A stretch of 64,000 bases of DNA from Rhizobium sp. WYCCWR10014 (GCF_001657485.1 NZ_LXFU01000025.1:62001-126000); one strand, 5' to 3'. Numbered from the stretch's first letter, positions 1-11,501 are shown. The notes: generated by a model not told the origin, from the letters alone. Numbers and translations: made by a program.

Positions 1-79
1 TGTTGATCGAATGCCTTAATATGCCGCTTGTCGCTTAAGGGACAAGGATTTTCGCAACAAGGACATCGGCATCAACAGT

Positions 80-991
80 TCATGCAGCTACGGGGGCTGA
101 GCGAGGCATGAGATCGGCGAGCCTTTGGCTCAGGTGATCGGCATCGATAGGCGCGCGCAGCTTCACATCGGTATTGTCGAAATATAGATAGACGTCGCGG
201 CCCTTGTTGCGCACCGGCACGGGCGCCAGCACCCGCGTCGCATTCTCAGGTTCTCCGCCCGTTGCCCAGGCGCGGATACGTTGCGCCCAGATGTCGAGTG
301 CTTCTTCCTCGTAGCCGCTGACATAGAGCTTTTCGGAGCCATGCAGGCGGCAATAGATGAAATCGGCGGTGACATCCATCAGCAGCGGCCATTTCACCGT
401 ATCGGCGCAGACGAGAGCGACCTTGTGACGCCTCAGCATCTCGATGAAGGCGGGTGAGCGGAAGCTCTCGTGGCGAATCTCCAGCGCATGCCGGATCGGC
501 TGGTGCCCGTCGCATTTAAGCCAGGCCGGTCCTTTGATATGCCAGTCGTGACGCTTCGCAAGCGCTATCGCTGCGTCGCGGTCGTGCGGCAGCAGCGACA
601 AAAAGTTTTCGAAAAGGGATGGGTCGAAGACCATGTTCGGCGGGAATTGCCAGAGGATCGGCCCGAGTTTGGGACCAAGCCGCAAAACGCCGCAGGCGAG
701 GAAATTGGCGAGCGCCGTCTCGATATTCTGCAGCCGCAGCATATGGGTGATGAAGCGCGGTCCCTTGACCGCGAAGACGAAATCATCCGGCGTCTCGTCG
801 CGCCAGCGGCCGAAGCTTTCAGGCCGCTGCAATCCGTAGAAGGTGCCGTTGATTTCGATCGACCGGAAGTGCCGGGCGGCATAGGAAAGTTCCTGCTTCT
901 GCGGCAGGTCCTTCGGGTAGAATTGGCCGCGCCAGGGCGCATAGGTCCAGCCGGATATGCCGATGCGCACCGTCCCCGTCTTTTTGGTCAT
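80..991 (-). CDS. DUF72 family protein (YecE-like)
   Basis: A 303-residue protein of the DUF72/YecE family, a TIM-barrel-like family without an established biochemical role. The N-terminus reads VRIGISGWTYAPWRGQFYP, the usual opening of the family, followed by SIEINGTFYGLQ, the second conserved block. The length is normal. The ATG at 991 has GGAGG seven bases upstream. The gene lies 54 bases downstream of dnaN on the same strand and could be co-transcribed with it, but nothing suggests a functional link. The family call is firm; the function is unknown. Confidence 0.9.
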   Translation of the reverse strand: MTKKTGTVRIGISGWTYAPWRGQFYPKDLPQKQELSYAARHFRSIEINGTFYGLQRPESFGRWRDETPDDFVFAVKGPRFITHMLRLQNIETALANFLACGVLRLGPKLGPILWQFPPNMVFDPSLFENFLSLLPHDRDAAIALAKRHDWHIKGPAWLKCDGHQPIRHALEIRHESFRSPAFIEMLRRHKVALVCADTVKWPLLMDVTADFIYCRLHGSEKLYVSGYEEEALDIWAQRIRAWATGGEPENATRVLAPVPVRNKGRDVYLYFDNTDVKLRAPIDADHLSQRLADLMPRSAPVAA

Positions 992-1045
992 GGGATCCTC
1001 CGTTTTGACAGGAGGAAAAACGGCAAGCGGCAGCCTTCGTTCCGG

Positions 1046-2164
1046 TCAGACGCGCATCGGCATCAGCACGTAGAGCGCGTCGTCGCCCGCCGTGTCGCGG
1101 ATCAGCGTCGGCGAGCCGGCATCGGCAAGCAGGAAGATCGCTTCCTCGCCGGAAAGCTGGGCGGTGATGTCGAGCAGGTATTTGGCGTTGAAGCCGATTT
1201 CCATCGCATCCGTGTCGTAGCCGACGGCGACTTCTTCCGTCGCGCTGCCGGAATCGGGATTGTTGACGGTCAGCATCAGCTGCCCTTCGGAAAGCGCCAG
1301 CTTGACGGCACGGCCACGCTCGGACGAGATGGTCGAGACACGGTCGACGGCCTGTGCGAAGCTCGTGCAGTCGACGCGCATTTCCTTGTCGTTGCCTGTC
1401 GGGATGACGCGCTGATAATCCGGGAAGGTGCCGTCGATCAGTTTCGAGGTCATGACGATCGAGCCGATCGTCAGCCGGATCTTGGCGTCGGAGACCTCGA
1501 CGGTCACCGTCGTTTCGGGATTGTCGACCAGCTTCTGCAACTCGCCGACCGTCTTGCGCGGAATGATGATGCCTGGCATGCCCTCGGAGCCGGAGGGCGC
1601 ATCGACATCGGCGCGCGCCAGCCGGTGACCGTCGGTCGCAACCGCTCTGAGTTTCAGCTCGCCATTGCTCTCGATCGTGTGGAAGAAGATGCCGTTGAGA
1701 TAATAACGCGTCTCTTCCGTCGAAATCGCGAACTGGGTGCGGTCGATCAGCATTTTCAGATCGGTCGCCTTCAGCTTGAAGGAATGCGTGAAGGTGCCGG
1801 CTGTGAGATCAGGGAAGTCCGATTCCGGCAGGCACTGCAGCGAGAATTTCGAGCGGCCGGACTGCACGGTCATCGCGCCGCCATCGGGGCTGGTGGCAAG
1901 CAGCACTTCCGAGCCGTCGGAAAGCTTGCGCACGATATCGTAGAGAAGATGCGCGGGAACCGTAGTGGCGCCGGGCTGCTCGACGCTAGCAGGTGTCGCC
2001 TCGGTGATTTCGAGGTCGAGGTCGGTCGCCTTCATGTCGAGCTTCTGGCCGTCGGCCTTGAGCAATACGTTGGACAGGATCGGGATCGTGTTGCGACGTT
2101 CGACCACGCGGTGGACGTGGTTCAGCGATTTCAACAGGTTTGACCGCTCAATAGTAATACGCAT
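1046..2164 (-). CDS. dnaN: DNA polymerase III beta subunit (sliding clamp)
   Basis: The 372-residue beta clamp forms a ring around DNA and tethers the replicative polymerase. The N-terminus MRITIERSNLLKSL and the block HVHRVVERRNTIPILSNVLL are diagnostic, and the C-terminus ends DALYVLMPMRV, as expected for the family. Length matches three clamp domains of about 120 residues each. In many bacteria dnaN directly follows dnaA; here dnaA is about 42 kb away (44646), the usual arrangement in Rhizobiales. The gene is divergent from rsmI across a 260-base spacer that must hold both promoters. Confidence 0.98.
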   Translation of the reverse strand: MRITIERSNLLKSLNHVHRVVERRNTIPILSNVLLKADGQKLDMKATDLDLEITEATPASVEQPGATTVPAHLLYDIVRKLSDGSEVLLATSPDGGAMTVQSGRSKFSLQCLPESDFPDLTAGTFTHSFKLKATDLKMLIDRTQFAISTEETRYYLNGIFFHTIESNGELKLRAVATDGHRLARADVDAPSGSEGMPGIIIPRKTVGELQKLVDNPETTVTVEVSDAKIRLTIGSIVMTSKLIDGTFPDYQRVIPTGNDKEMRVDCTSFAQAVDRVSTISSERGRAVKLALSEGQLMLTVNNPDSGSATEEVAVGYDTDAMEIGFNAKYLLDITAQLSGEEAIFLLADAGSPTLIRDTAGDDALYVLMPMRV

Positions 2165-2424
2165 GGGATGCTACCGCTTTCGACCGTGACTGTCCGGGCG
2201 CGTCGAGCACCCGAGGAATGCTGTCCCGGCTTGAGGCCGGGGGAGTGGACGGGCAAAATGGCAGACTTCAGCATTGCTTTGCAAGAGGCATGGACGTCGG
2301 CACCCCTGCATTTGCGGTTTTCCGGAGCAATGCTCACAGAAATCCGAACCCTTGCCGAAGCGGTGCGGCTCGCCCATAAAGGCTTCGATGCTGGCGACGA
2401 GCCGGCGGGACGAAAGCAAATGGC

Positions 2425-3331
<907 letters not shown>

Positions 3332-3342
<11 letters not shown>

Positions 3343-3700
3343 CGATCTCACCGCCATCAGAAGGAAGGCGCTGCGCCGGGGCCGCATGTCGGAATATCTC
3401 GCGGCCGCCTTCCTGATGCTGAAGGGCTATCGCATCCTGGCTCTGCGCCACCGCACCCGGCTCGGCGAGATCGATATCATCGCCCGCAAGGGCGATCTCG
3501 CTGTCTTCGTCGAGGTCAAGGCCCGCCATGGCGAGACAGCGGCGGTCGACGCCGTCTCCATCGCCGCGCAGAAGCGCATACGGGCGGCAAGCGATCTCTG
3601 GCTCGCCCGCCAGGCGGATCAGGCCCGCCTTTCCCAGCGCTATGATATCGTGGCGATCATGCCGGGCCGGCTGCCGCGGCATTTTCCGGATGCCTTCTGA
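3332..3700 (+). CDS. YraN family endonuclease-like protein (UPF0102)
   Basis: A small 122-residue protein of the UPF0102/YraN family, which has a Holliday-junction-resolvase-like restriction-endonuclease fold. The motif GEIDIIARKGDLAVFVEVKAR shows the conserved E/D-ExK-type residues. The frame is open further upstream, but the start chosen at 3332 (MGDSDLT) overlaps the rsmI stop by 11 bases, the arrangement seen in relatives; upstream codons would run deep into rsmI. The true substrate is not established for the family. Confidence 0.9.
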
Positions 3701-3817
3701 CATCTTTCGACCCATCGGATTTCCGGATCGTTAAACTTTTAGTTCCCGCGTGAACGAGGTTCTTACGACTTTCTGCTACCCCAAATCTCGGTAGGGATAA
3801 CAATTGGGGATTGTTTC

Positions 3818-4321
3818 ATGGCCTGGAAGCTGATGCTTGCAAGTGCGGTCGCCATGGCCGCGCGCTCGGTGCCGTATGCCGTGGTGAAGCCGGCCGGGAA
3901 ATCCTTCATCGCGCATGCGAGCGATCTGCTGCCGCTGAAGTCCACACCGATCAATCCGGACTGGGTTATCAACGGCAATCCGCAGGCCCGCACCGCCGAA
4001 CATTCGCGCGGCCATGACGAGGCCTCGCTGACGGCGATCTGGGATTGCACGGCGGGCGAGTTCCGCTGGCGCTTCGGTTGGGACGAGACGGTGATGATCC
4101 TCGAAGGCGAGGTCCATATCACCGCCGAGGACGGCACCGAACGAACCTTGCGCGCCGGCGACGTCGCCTTTTTCGCCGGTGGAACCTGGGCGAGCTGGCG
4201 GGTCGACAATTATGTCCGCAAGGTTGCCTTCCTGCGCAAGCCTTTCCCGAAGCCCTTGGCGATTGCCTACCGTCTCCGCAACATGCTGCGCAACAACGGC
4301 AACCAGGGCATCGCCGCCTGA
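3818..4321 (+). CDS. cupin domain protein
   Basis: A 167-residue protein with one cupin barrel of the EutQ/DUF861 type, around residues 60-140: DETVMILEGEVHITAEDG is the first cupin block and LRAGDVAFFAGGTWASW the second. No signal peptide is clear; the first 20 residues are mildly hydrophobic (LMLASAVAMAA) but not followed by a convincing cleavage site. The substrate cannot be read from the sequence. It stands alone between yraN and gshB on the same strand with spacers of about 120 and 95 bases. Confidence 0.8.
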   Translation: MAWKLMLASAVAMAARSVPYAVVKPAGKSFIAHASDLLPLKSTPINPDWVINGNPQARTAEHSRGHDEASLTAIWDCTAGEFRWRFGWDETVMILEGEVHITAEDGTERTLRAGDVAFFAGGTWASWRVDNYVRKVAFLRKPFPKPLAIAYRLRNMLRNNGNQGIAA

Positions 4322-4415
4322 AGATCGCCAATGGCAGCCGCCGAAGCCCTTGATTGACCGTTGCGTTTGATATCTGGCCGACCTACATCTGTCCGGCATT
4401 CAGCGAGGGATGGAA

Positions 4416-5363
4416 ATGGCCAAGATCACCAATGTAGCGGTCCAGATGGACCATGTCGCAGGCATCAATATCGCAGGTGATTCCACCTTCGCCATGAGCC
4501 TGGAAGCGCAGGCGCGCGGCTACAGGCTCTTCCATTACACCCCCGACCGCCTGAGCTTCCGTGACGGCAAGCTCTATGCCAGCGTCGAGCCGATGGTGCT
4601 GCGCGACGTCAAGGGCGATCACTACGAGCTTGGCGCGCCGGAGCGCGTCGATCTTTCGACCATGGATGTCGTGCTGCTGCGCCAGGATCCGCCCTTCGAC
4701 ATGGCCTATATCACCTCGACGCATCTGCTCGAGCGCATCCACCCGAAGACGCTCGTCGTCAACGATCCGGCCTGGGTGCGCAATTCGCCGGAGAAGATCT
4801 TCGTCACCGAATTCTCCGATCTGATGCCGAAGACGCTGATCACCAAGGATGCCGCCGAGATCCGCCGCTTCCGCGACGAGATGGGCGACATCATCCTGAA
4901 GCCGCTTTACGGCAATGGCGGCGCCGGCGTCTTCCATTCGACCCGCGACGACCGCAACCTCTCTTCGCTGCTGGAAATGTTCGGCCAGCTTTTCCGCGAG
5001 CCCTTCATCGCCCAGCAATATTTGCCTGACGTGCGCAAGGGCGACAAACGCATCATCCTGGTCGACGGCGAATTCGCAGGCGCCATCAACCGCGTTCCGG
5101 CCGAACACGACAGCCGCTCCAACATGCATGTCGGCGGCCGCGCCGAGGCGACCGAGCTGACGCCGCGCGAACAGGAAATCTGCGCCCGCATCGGCCCGGC
5201 GCTCAGGGAGCGCGGTTTCCTGCTCGTCGGTATCGATGTGATCGGCGATTATATGACCGAGATCAACGTCACGTCGCCCACAGGCATTCGCGAGGTGAAG
5301 AAGTTCGGCGGCGCTGATATCGCGAGCCTGCTTTGGGATGCGATCGAGCGCAAGCGCGGCTGA
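4416..5363 (+). CDS. gshB: glutathione synthetase
   Basis: GshB joins gamma-glutamylcysteine and glycine with ATP to make glutathione. The 315-residue product has the prokaryotic GSH synthetase layout: an N-terminal domain beginning [13 protein letters not shown], then the ATP-grasp domain with [16 protein letters not shown], and the C-terminal [19 protein letters not shown] metal/ATP site. An ATG two codons earlier (4410) exists, but GAGGG at 4405-4409 gives correct spacing only to 4416. Glutathione is the major thiol of rhizobia and needed for stress tolerance and symbiosis. Confidence 0.96.
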   Translation: MAKITNVAVQMDHVAGINIAGDSTFAMSLEAQARGYRLFHYTPDRLSFRDGKLYASVEPMVLRDVKGDHYELGAPERVDLSTMDVVLLRQDPPFDMAYITSTHLLERIHPKTLVVNDPAWVRNSPEKIFVTEFSDLMPKTLITKDAAEIRRFRDEMGDIILKPLYGNGGAGVFHSTRDDRNLSSLLEMFGQLFREPFIAQQYLPDVRKGDKRIILVDGEFAGAINRVPAEHDSRSNMHVGGRAEATELTPREQEICARIGPALRERGFLLVGIDVIGDYMTEINVTSPTGIREVKKFGGADIASLLWDAIERKRG

Positions 5364-5492
5364 GCCAGCCGCCCATGATCGTTCTGGTCCCGCGACCGAG
5401 CACAACCAAGGTCACAGCGAATGCCTGACTACGTTCTTTGATTGTTCTTGTTTTATTCCTGCTTCTATGCCAGATTGCAACCGCTGGCCTTA

Positions 5493-5541
5493 ATGCATGT
5501 CGCCCAAAAGTGTGCAGCGGTTTTGGGAACACGACATGCAT
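5493..5541. repeat. RIME-like palindromic intergenic repeat, copy A1
   Basis: A 49-base element with perfect 10-base terminal inverted repeats (ATGCATGTCG and CGACATGCAT) and a nested CCCAAAA/TTTTGGG pair. Its core GTGTGCAGCGGTTTTG recurs at 28268-28369 and 56276-56379, with a decayed copy at 19265-19320. It occupies the spacer between gshB and comM; the rest of that spacer holds nothing recognisable. Confidence 0.8.
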
Positions 5542-5594
5542 CGAATAAAGGCAGCAGGGCGGTATGGTAGAGTTTGCGGCAAGGGGATGGGTTG

Positions 5595-7127
5595 ATGGTC
5601 GCGCGAGTCAGTACGGTTGCCTTTCAGGGTATTGAGGGTGTGCCGGTCGAGGTCCAGGTCATGGTCGCTCCCGGCAAGGTCGGGATGCAAATCGTCGGCC
5701 TGCCTGACAAGGCGGTTGCCGAAAGCCGCGAGCGCGTGCAGGCGGCCCTCCACGCCTCCGGCCTGGCGCTGCCGGCCAAGCGCGTCACGGTCAATCTAGC
5801 GCCTGCTGACCTGCCGAAAGAGGGCTCGCATTTCGATCTGCCGATCGCCCTTGCCCTGATGGCCGCCCTCGGCGCCATTCCCGCCGATGCACTGTCCGAT
5901 TTTGTCGTCGTCGGCGAGCTCAACCTCGACGGCACGATCGCCGCCATATCAGGCGCGCTGCCGGCAGCGATCGGCGCTAATGCGCTCGGCAAGGGGCTGA
6001 TCTGCCCGGCCGAAAGCGGCGCCGAAGCCGCCTGGGCGGGTTCGGACGTCGATATCCTTGCACCCCGCAGCCTGATTGCCCTTGCCAATCATTTCCGTGG
6101 CACGCAGGTACTCTCCAGGCCGGAAGCGTCGATCCGTGCTAATGCCGCAAACCTGCCGGATCTCGCCGAAATCAAGGGCCAGGAAAGTGCCAAGCGTGCG
6201 CTCGAGGTGGCAGCGGCCGGCGGTCATAATCTGCTGATGGTCGGCCCTCCCGGCTCCGGCAAGTCGATGCTGGCGGCCAGGCTGCCGTCGATCCTGCCGC
6301 CGCTTTCCGCTGCCGAGCTGCTGGAGGTGTCGATGGTTCATTCGATCGCCGGCCAGCTCTCCGGCGGCAAGCTTTCCGATCGAAGGCCCTTCCGCACCCC
6401 GCATCACTCCGCCACCATGGCGGCCCTCGTCGGCGGCGGTCTGCGCGCCCGTCCGGGCGAAGCCTCGCTTGCCCATCATGGCGTGCTCTTTCTCGACGAG
6501 TTTCCCGAATTCACGCCGCAGGCGCTCGATGCGCTGCGCCAGCCGCTCGAAGGCGGCGAATGCGTCATTGCGCGCGCCAATCACCGTGTTTCCTATCCGG
6601 CCAAATTCCAGCTGATCGCGGCGATGAACCCCTGCCGCTGCGGCATGGCCGGCGAACCGGGCCATACCTGCGCCCGCGGCCCGCGCTGCATGAGCGATTA
6701 CCAGGCCCGCATCTCCGGCCCGCTGATGGATCGCATCGATATCCGCATCGATGTGCCGGCCGTCTCCGCTGCCGATCTCATCCGGCCGATGGCGGCCGAA
6801 ACCAGCGCCGACGTCGCCCGCCGCGTCGCCCGCGCCCGCGCGATCCAGCAAGAGCGCTTCGAAAGCACCGGCGCAAAAGGCATCGGCACCAATGCCCGCT
6901 GCTCCACCGCGATGATCGAGAAATTGGCCGAGCCTGACGCTGCTGGCCTGCAGCTGCTGCGCGATGCCGCCGAGAAAATGAAATTCTCCGCCCGCGGTTA
7001 CCACCGCGTGCTGAAGGTCGCCCGCACGCTGGCCGACCTCGACGGCAAGCCTACAGTCGGCCGCATCCATCTCGCCGAAGCGATCTCCTACAGGATCGCG
7101 GGTGAGAGGCTAACGGCTGCGGCGTAG
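5595..7127 (+). CDS. comM: YifB/ComM family Mg-chelatase-like AAA+ ATPase
   Basis: A 510-residue member of the YifB/ComM family. In Vibrio and Haemophilus ComM is a hexameric helicase that aids branch migration during integration of transformed DNA. The N-terminal ChlI-type domain starts MVARVSTVAFQGIEG; the AAA+ domain has Walker A GPPGSGKSML, Walker B-type HHGVLFLDEFPEF and the Mg-chelatase motif FQLIAAMNPCRCG. The start at 5595 agrees with the family; a start at 5574 is possible but less good. The gene appears intact, and a SEFIR gene plus a broken second comM 3' end follow it, so this locus has taken up foreign DNA. Confidence 0.93.
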   Translation: MVARVSTVAFQGIEGVPVEVQVMVAPGKVGMQIVGLPDKAVAESRERVQAALHASGLALPAKRVTVNLAPADLPKEGSHFDLPIALALMAALGAIPADALSDFVVVGELNLDGTIAAISGALPAAIGANALGKGLICPAESGAEAAWAGSDVDILAPRSLIALANHFRGTQVLSRPEASIRANAANLPDLAEIKGQESAKRALEVAAAGGHNLLMVGPPGSGKSMLAARLPSILPPLSAAELLEVSMVHSIAGQLSGGKLSDRRPFRTPHHSATMAALVGGGLRARPGEASLAHHGVLFLDEFPEFTPQALDALRQPLEGGECVIARANHRVSYPAKFQLIAAMNPCRCGMAGEPGHTCARGPRCMSDYQARISGPLMDRIDIRIDVPAVSAADLIRPMAAETSADVARRVARARAIQQERFESTGAKGIGTNARCSTAMIEKLAEPDAAGLQLLRDAAEKMKFSARGYHRVLKVARTLADLDGKPTVGRIHLAEAISYRIAGERLTAAA

Positions 7128-7293
7128 GAAGAACGCGCGCCGAAGCGCCCCGATACTCAGCGAAGATAGAAAACCGGAGACGAAAGCGCTGCGGCAGTTG
7201 GGGAAAACGGGCGCCTCCTTCTAACTGAGCATTCAGCTTGCTCGGTATACTGGTATAGATAGAGCTTAGTTTTAAAGATTGTGAGATTCGAAC

Positions 7294-8745
7294 ATGACTG
7301 GCGAGTATGAAACCGCGCCGAGGCTCTTCATTTCTTATTCATGGAGCAGTGCCGATCATCAGGCCTGGGTCGTTGAGTTTGCCGGTCAACTGCGACATCA
7401 GGGAATCGATGTTATCCTTGATAAATGGCATCTTAAGCCCGGACACGACGCAAACGCGTTTATGGAGAAGATGGTGACTGACAAGACGGTCACCAAGGTT
7501 ATCCTTATATGCGACGAAGTTTATGCGAAAAAATCAGATGGACGAAAAGGCGGTGCTGGGACAGAGGCACAGATCATCACGCCTGAACTCTACGCTGAGC
7601 GCGAACAAGACAAGTTTGTGGCGGTGGTCCGTGAGAATGACGAACATGGTAAGGCCTATCTGCCAACGTACTATGGGAGCCGCATCTATATTGATCTCAG
7701 CAGCCCAGCTACGTATGCTCAGGAATTCGAGCGCGTGGTTCGCTGGGCCTGGGACGCGCCTTGGGACGTTCCGCCGGAGATCGGCGCCAAGCCCGCTTTT
7801 CTTAACTCCAAAAGTTTGGCTGGAAAGCCGGCCGATCTCGGAAGTCGGCGGATTATCGAGGCTATGCGCAACGGCTCCGCACATGCCGCAGCTGCAGCCG
7901 GCGAATTTTTAGGGTCCCCCGATACAATTTTCGAAAAGTTTCGTCTAGCCTCCGCACAGGTTATTGGCGAGAATTACGACGATGTCGTAGTCGATAACGT
8001 TGATAAATTCGTTCCCTACAGGAACGAATTTATCTCCTTATTCACTGCGATAGCGCAGTATCAGCCAACACCTGAATTGGTGGGAATTGTCCATCGGTTT
8101 TTCGAACGTCTGATCCCCTACCTCCATCCACCGACGAACGCTAGTTCATACTCCGATGTTGACCAGGACAACTACCAGTTCATTGTGCATGAGCTGTTTT
8201 TGTATTGGATGGCTACGCTCTTGAAATATGAGCGATTTGACGCGGCCTCTACAGTGATCGACGACCAATACTATTGGAATTCGCGCCGTAGACCTGATGA
8301 GACCATGCATAATTTTACTATTTTTCGGGAATACGCTAAGAGCTTCGATATAAGAAGTGAGCGCCTTAAGTTGAAGCGAACATCAATTCGGGCCGACATG
8401 TTAAAGGAACGGAATGAAGGCACAGGCATCGATTTTGCGTATGTTTTATGTGCCGACTTTATATTCTATTTTAGGGCTACGAAATTCAATGATTACAACA
8501 GCTGGTGGCCGGAAACCCTGTTGTATGTCGATCGTCATGGTGGACCATTTGAGATGTTTGCACGAGCGAAGTCGGCCCGTTACTTTGAGCGCATCAAGCA
8601 TCTAGTGGGTGTGAAGAACGTGCAGGAGCTGTCTGCATATATTTCAGGCCTTCTTGCAGATGCAAACTCAATTCCCCGGTGGCAGTTTGACAGGCTCAAC
8701 ATAAAGCGCCTCATGGCGTCGGATAATATTGCTTCAACCCCCTAG
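7294..8745 (+). CDS. SEFIR (TIR-like) domain protein, putative defence effector
   Basis: A 483-residue protein. Residues about 10-150 form a SEFIR domain, the TIR-related fold: RLFISYSWSSADHQAWV, then DVILDKWHLKPGHDANAFM and TKVILICDEVYAKK, with the run AGTEAQIITPELY typical of bacterial SEFIR proteins. Residues 150-483 match nothing I recognise and show no membrane segment. Bacterial SEFIR and TIR proteins are often nucleotide-consuming effectors of anti-phage systems; that role here is inference. Codon use is clearly more AT-rich than the neighbours, with many tta, ata, aat and ttt codons. It sits between intact comM and a decayed comM 3' fragment, so it was probably acquired horizontally. 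A -10-like TATACT and TATAGAT lie about 50 bases upstream. Confidence 0.85.
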   Translation: MTGEYETAPRLFISYSWSSADHQAWVVEFAGQLRHQGIDVILDKWHLKPGHDANAFMEKMVTDKTVTKVILICDEVYAKKSDGRKGGAGTEAQIITPELYAEREQDKFVAVVRENDEHGKAYLPTYYGSRIYIDLSSPATYAQEFERVVRWAWDAPWDVPPEIGAKPAFLNSKSLAGKPADLGSRRIIEAMRNGSAHAAAAAGEFLGSPDTIFEKFRLASAQVIGENYDDVVVDNVDKFVPYRNEFISLFTAIAQYQPTPELVGIVHRFFERLIPYLHPPTNASSYSDVDQDNYQFIVHELFLYWMATLLKYERFDAASTVIDDQYYWNSRRRPDETMHNFTIFREYAKSFDIRSERLKLKRTSIRADMLKERNEGTGIDFAYVLCADFIFYFRATKFNDYNSWWPETLLYVDRHGGPFEMFARAKSARYFERIKHLVGVKNVQELSAYISGLLADANSIPRWQFDRLNIKRLMASDNIASTP

Positions 8746-8749
8746 ACGA

Positions 8750-8945
8750 GCACAAGTGCGCCCGTCCCGGCGAGGCCTCGTTTGTCCATCACTGTGCGCT
8801 CGTTCGGCGCGGTAACCATCGCGTGCCGAAGTTTGACCGCCCGCTCGCCCATCTTGGCGGCAAGCCGACGGCCGGCCGCATTCATCTCGCCGAAGCGATC
8901 TGCTACCCGCATCGCCGGCGAAAGGCTGACGGCTGCTGTGCAAAA
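8750..8945 (+). pseudogene. decayed 3' fragment of a second comM copy
   Basis: Three short blocks resemble parts of comM in order, with the intervening parts deleted. 8758-8802 corresponds to comM near 6442-6490 (PGEASFVHHC against PGEASLAHHG), 8808-8845 to comM near 6571-6610 (NHRV), and 8846-8943 to the comM end near 7019-7127 (GGKPTAGRIHLAEAICY against DGKPTVGRIHLAEAISY). The reading frame is lost after that. Similarity continues past the comM stop codon for roughly 40 bases (CGAAGCG near 8957). This is a divergent duplicate that brackets the SEFIR gene. Confidence 0.85.
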
Positions 8946-9013
8946 AAAGGGGCATCGAAGCGTCCCGAAATCTCCGAAATGAATGACGGGGAAAGCCCCG
9001 GCCAAAGCCAGCC

Positions 9014-9976
<963 letters not shown>

Positions 9977-10122
9977 GGGTGCTCTCCCTTTGAAATCCTG
10001 CTCCTGAAATCGAGGGGGGAGAATAGGGTCAAAGGCCCGTCTAGGCCAGACCGCGTTCGACCTGGAGAGGCGATCAGGAGAGAAAAAAACCTTTGAAAAC
10101 CGTTTCTTGCCGAATGTTTATT

Positions 10123-10740
10123 TCAGGCTGCGCGCGTGGCGATGAAGGCGGCCGTGCCGGCGAGGATGCCGGCCGCAACCCGGTTCAGCGCCTGCAAGGC
10201 GCGCGGCTGCTTCAGCATCGTGCGGGCCCGCGAGGCAAGCAGCATATAGGGCACGAGCACGACGATCAGCACGACGAAGGTGGTGGTGAGCAGGAGCGCA
10301 TAGTCGCGTAGCCCGATATTGCCGATATCGATCAGCGTCGGCACCAGGGCGACATAGAACAGCATGGTCTTCGGATTGCCGAGCGTCACCAGCAGGCCGG
10401 AGACGAAAGACATGCCGATGTTGGTGGATTTGCGGGCCGCGATATCCTGCGGCAGCAGCCCCGCCGTCCAGAGTTTCCAGGCGATGTAGCCGAGATAGAG
10501 GACGCCGGCGATCTTGATTGTTATGAACACCTCGGTAAAGGTCTGCGCCACGAAGGCAAGGCCGAGAATGACCGCTGTGAGATAAGTCATGTCGCCGAGC
10601 ACCAGGCCGAGGCCCATGAAGAAGGTTTCGCGGAAATTCGAGCCGAGCGCACGCGCGACGATTGCAGTAATCCCGGGTCCCGGAATGGCCGCGGCGATGA
10701 ACAGCGCTCCGGCATAGGTCAGCAAGGCGGCAAGGCTCAT
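10123..10740 (-). CDS. LysE family amino acid exporter
   Basis: A 205-residue inner-membrane exporter of the LysE/RhtB family. The N-terminus LAALLTYAGALFIAAAIPGPG contains the family's P-G-P motif in the first membrane helix, and five or six hydrophobic segments follow. The ATG at 10740 is preferred over a GTG at 10764 because it matches the family N-terminus. It is divergent from dps. The substrate cannot be inferred; an efflux role for an amino acid or derivative is likely. Confidence 0.85.
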   Translation of the reverse strand: MSLAALLTYAGALFIAAAIPGPGITAIVARALGSNFRETFFMGLGLVLGDMTYLTAVILGLAFVAQTFTEVFITIKIAGVLYLGYIAWKLWTAGLLPQDIAARKSTNIGMSFVSGLLVTLGNPKTMLFYVALVPTLIDIGNIGLRDYALLLTTTFVVLIVVLVPYMLLASRARTMLKQPRALQALNRVAAGILAGTAAFIATRAA

Positions 10741-10973
10741 CTTCTTAACCCTCAGGGCTTCCACGGCCCCTCTATAGGCAAGCGCCGCTTCCTCATCAAT
10801 GCATTGGCGCTGATCGGTCCATAACCATAAGGAATAGGTCTGCTAGACCATGATCCACTTGGAAAGCGACCCGGCCTTGCTATTTCTCTCTCTGCAAATG
10901 CGCGATCAGCGCGGCCCGCCGCGGTTGTCCCGGCCGGTGGCGCTAGAGATTTTCATCACCAAGGAGAGATTAA

Positions 10974-11492
10974 ATGTCCCATACGCCAGCCGAAACCCGC
11001 AGGCTTTCGCCACTCAAGACGCCGTCCAGCCTGCCGACCAATGCCATTACCGATATTTCGGCGGCGCTGACCGCACTGCTCGCCGATGTCTTTACGCTTT
11101 ATGTGAAGACCAAGAATTTCCATTGGCACATGTCCGGCCCGCATTTTCGCGACTATCATCTGCTGCTCGACGAACAGGCGGAACAGATCTTCGCGATGAC
11201 CGACGACATTGCCGAGCGTGCCCGCAAGATCGGCGGCACGACGCTCCGCTCCATCGGCCAGATCGCACGTCAGCAGCGCCTTTCGGACAATGACGCGGAT
11301 TTCGTCACGCCCGAAGACATGTTGTCGGAACTGCGCGAGGATAACGCTCAACTCGTTTCGCTGCTGCGCGAGGTGCATGGCCTCTGCGACGAGCACAATG
11401 ATGTCGCAACCGCCAGCCTGATCGAGAACTGGATCGACGAGGGCGAGCGCCGTACCTGGTTCCTGTTCGAAACGACGCGCCCGCAGAGGTAA
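10974..11492 (+). CDS. dps: Dps family DNA-protecting ferritin-like protein
   Basis: A 172-residue Dps-type mini-ferritin that stores iron and protects DNA under starvation and peroxide stress. The four-helix bundle carries the ferroxidase signature KNFHWHMSGPHFRDYHLLL followed by DEQAEQIFAMTDDIAERARKIGG. The N-terminal 30 residues are polar and basic, as in DNA-binding family members. AAGGAGAG lies six bases before the ATG. It is convergent with an EamA exporter gene; the two share the hairpin at 11502-11524. Confidence 0.92.
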   Translation: MSHTPAETRRLSPLKTPSSLPTNAITDISAALTALLADVFTLYVKTKNFHWHMSGPHFRDYHLLLDEQAEQIFAMTDDIAERARKIGGTTLRSIGQIARQQRLSDNDADFVTPEDMLSELREDNAQLVSLLREVHGLCDEHNDVATASLIENWIDEGERRTWFLFETTRPQR

Positions 11493-11501
11493 CATTGGCA
11501 A

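Noticed and set aside
470-2143. 557-residue plus-strand open frame across the DUF72 and dnaN genes
   Set aside because: It is the antisense shadow of two firmly identified genes in GC-rich DNA and has an arginine/histidine-rich composition typical of such shadows.
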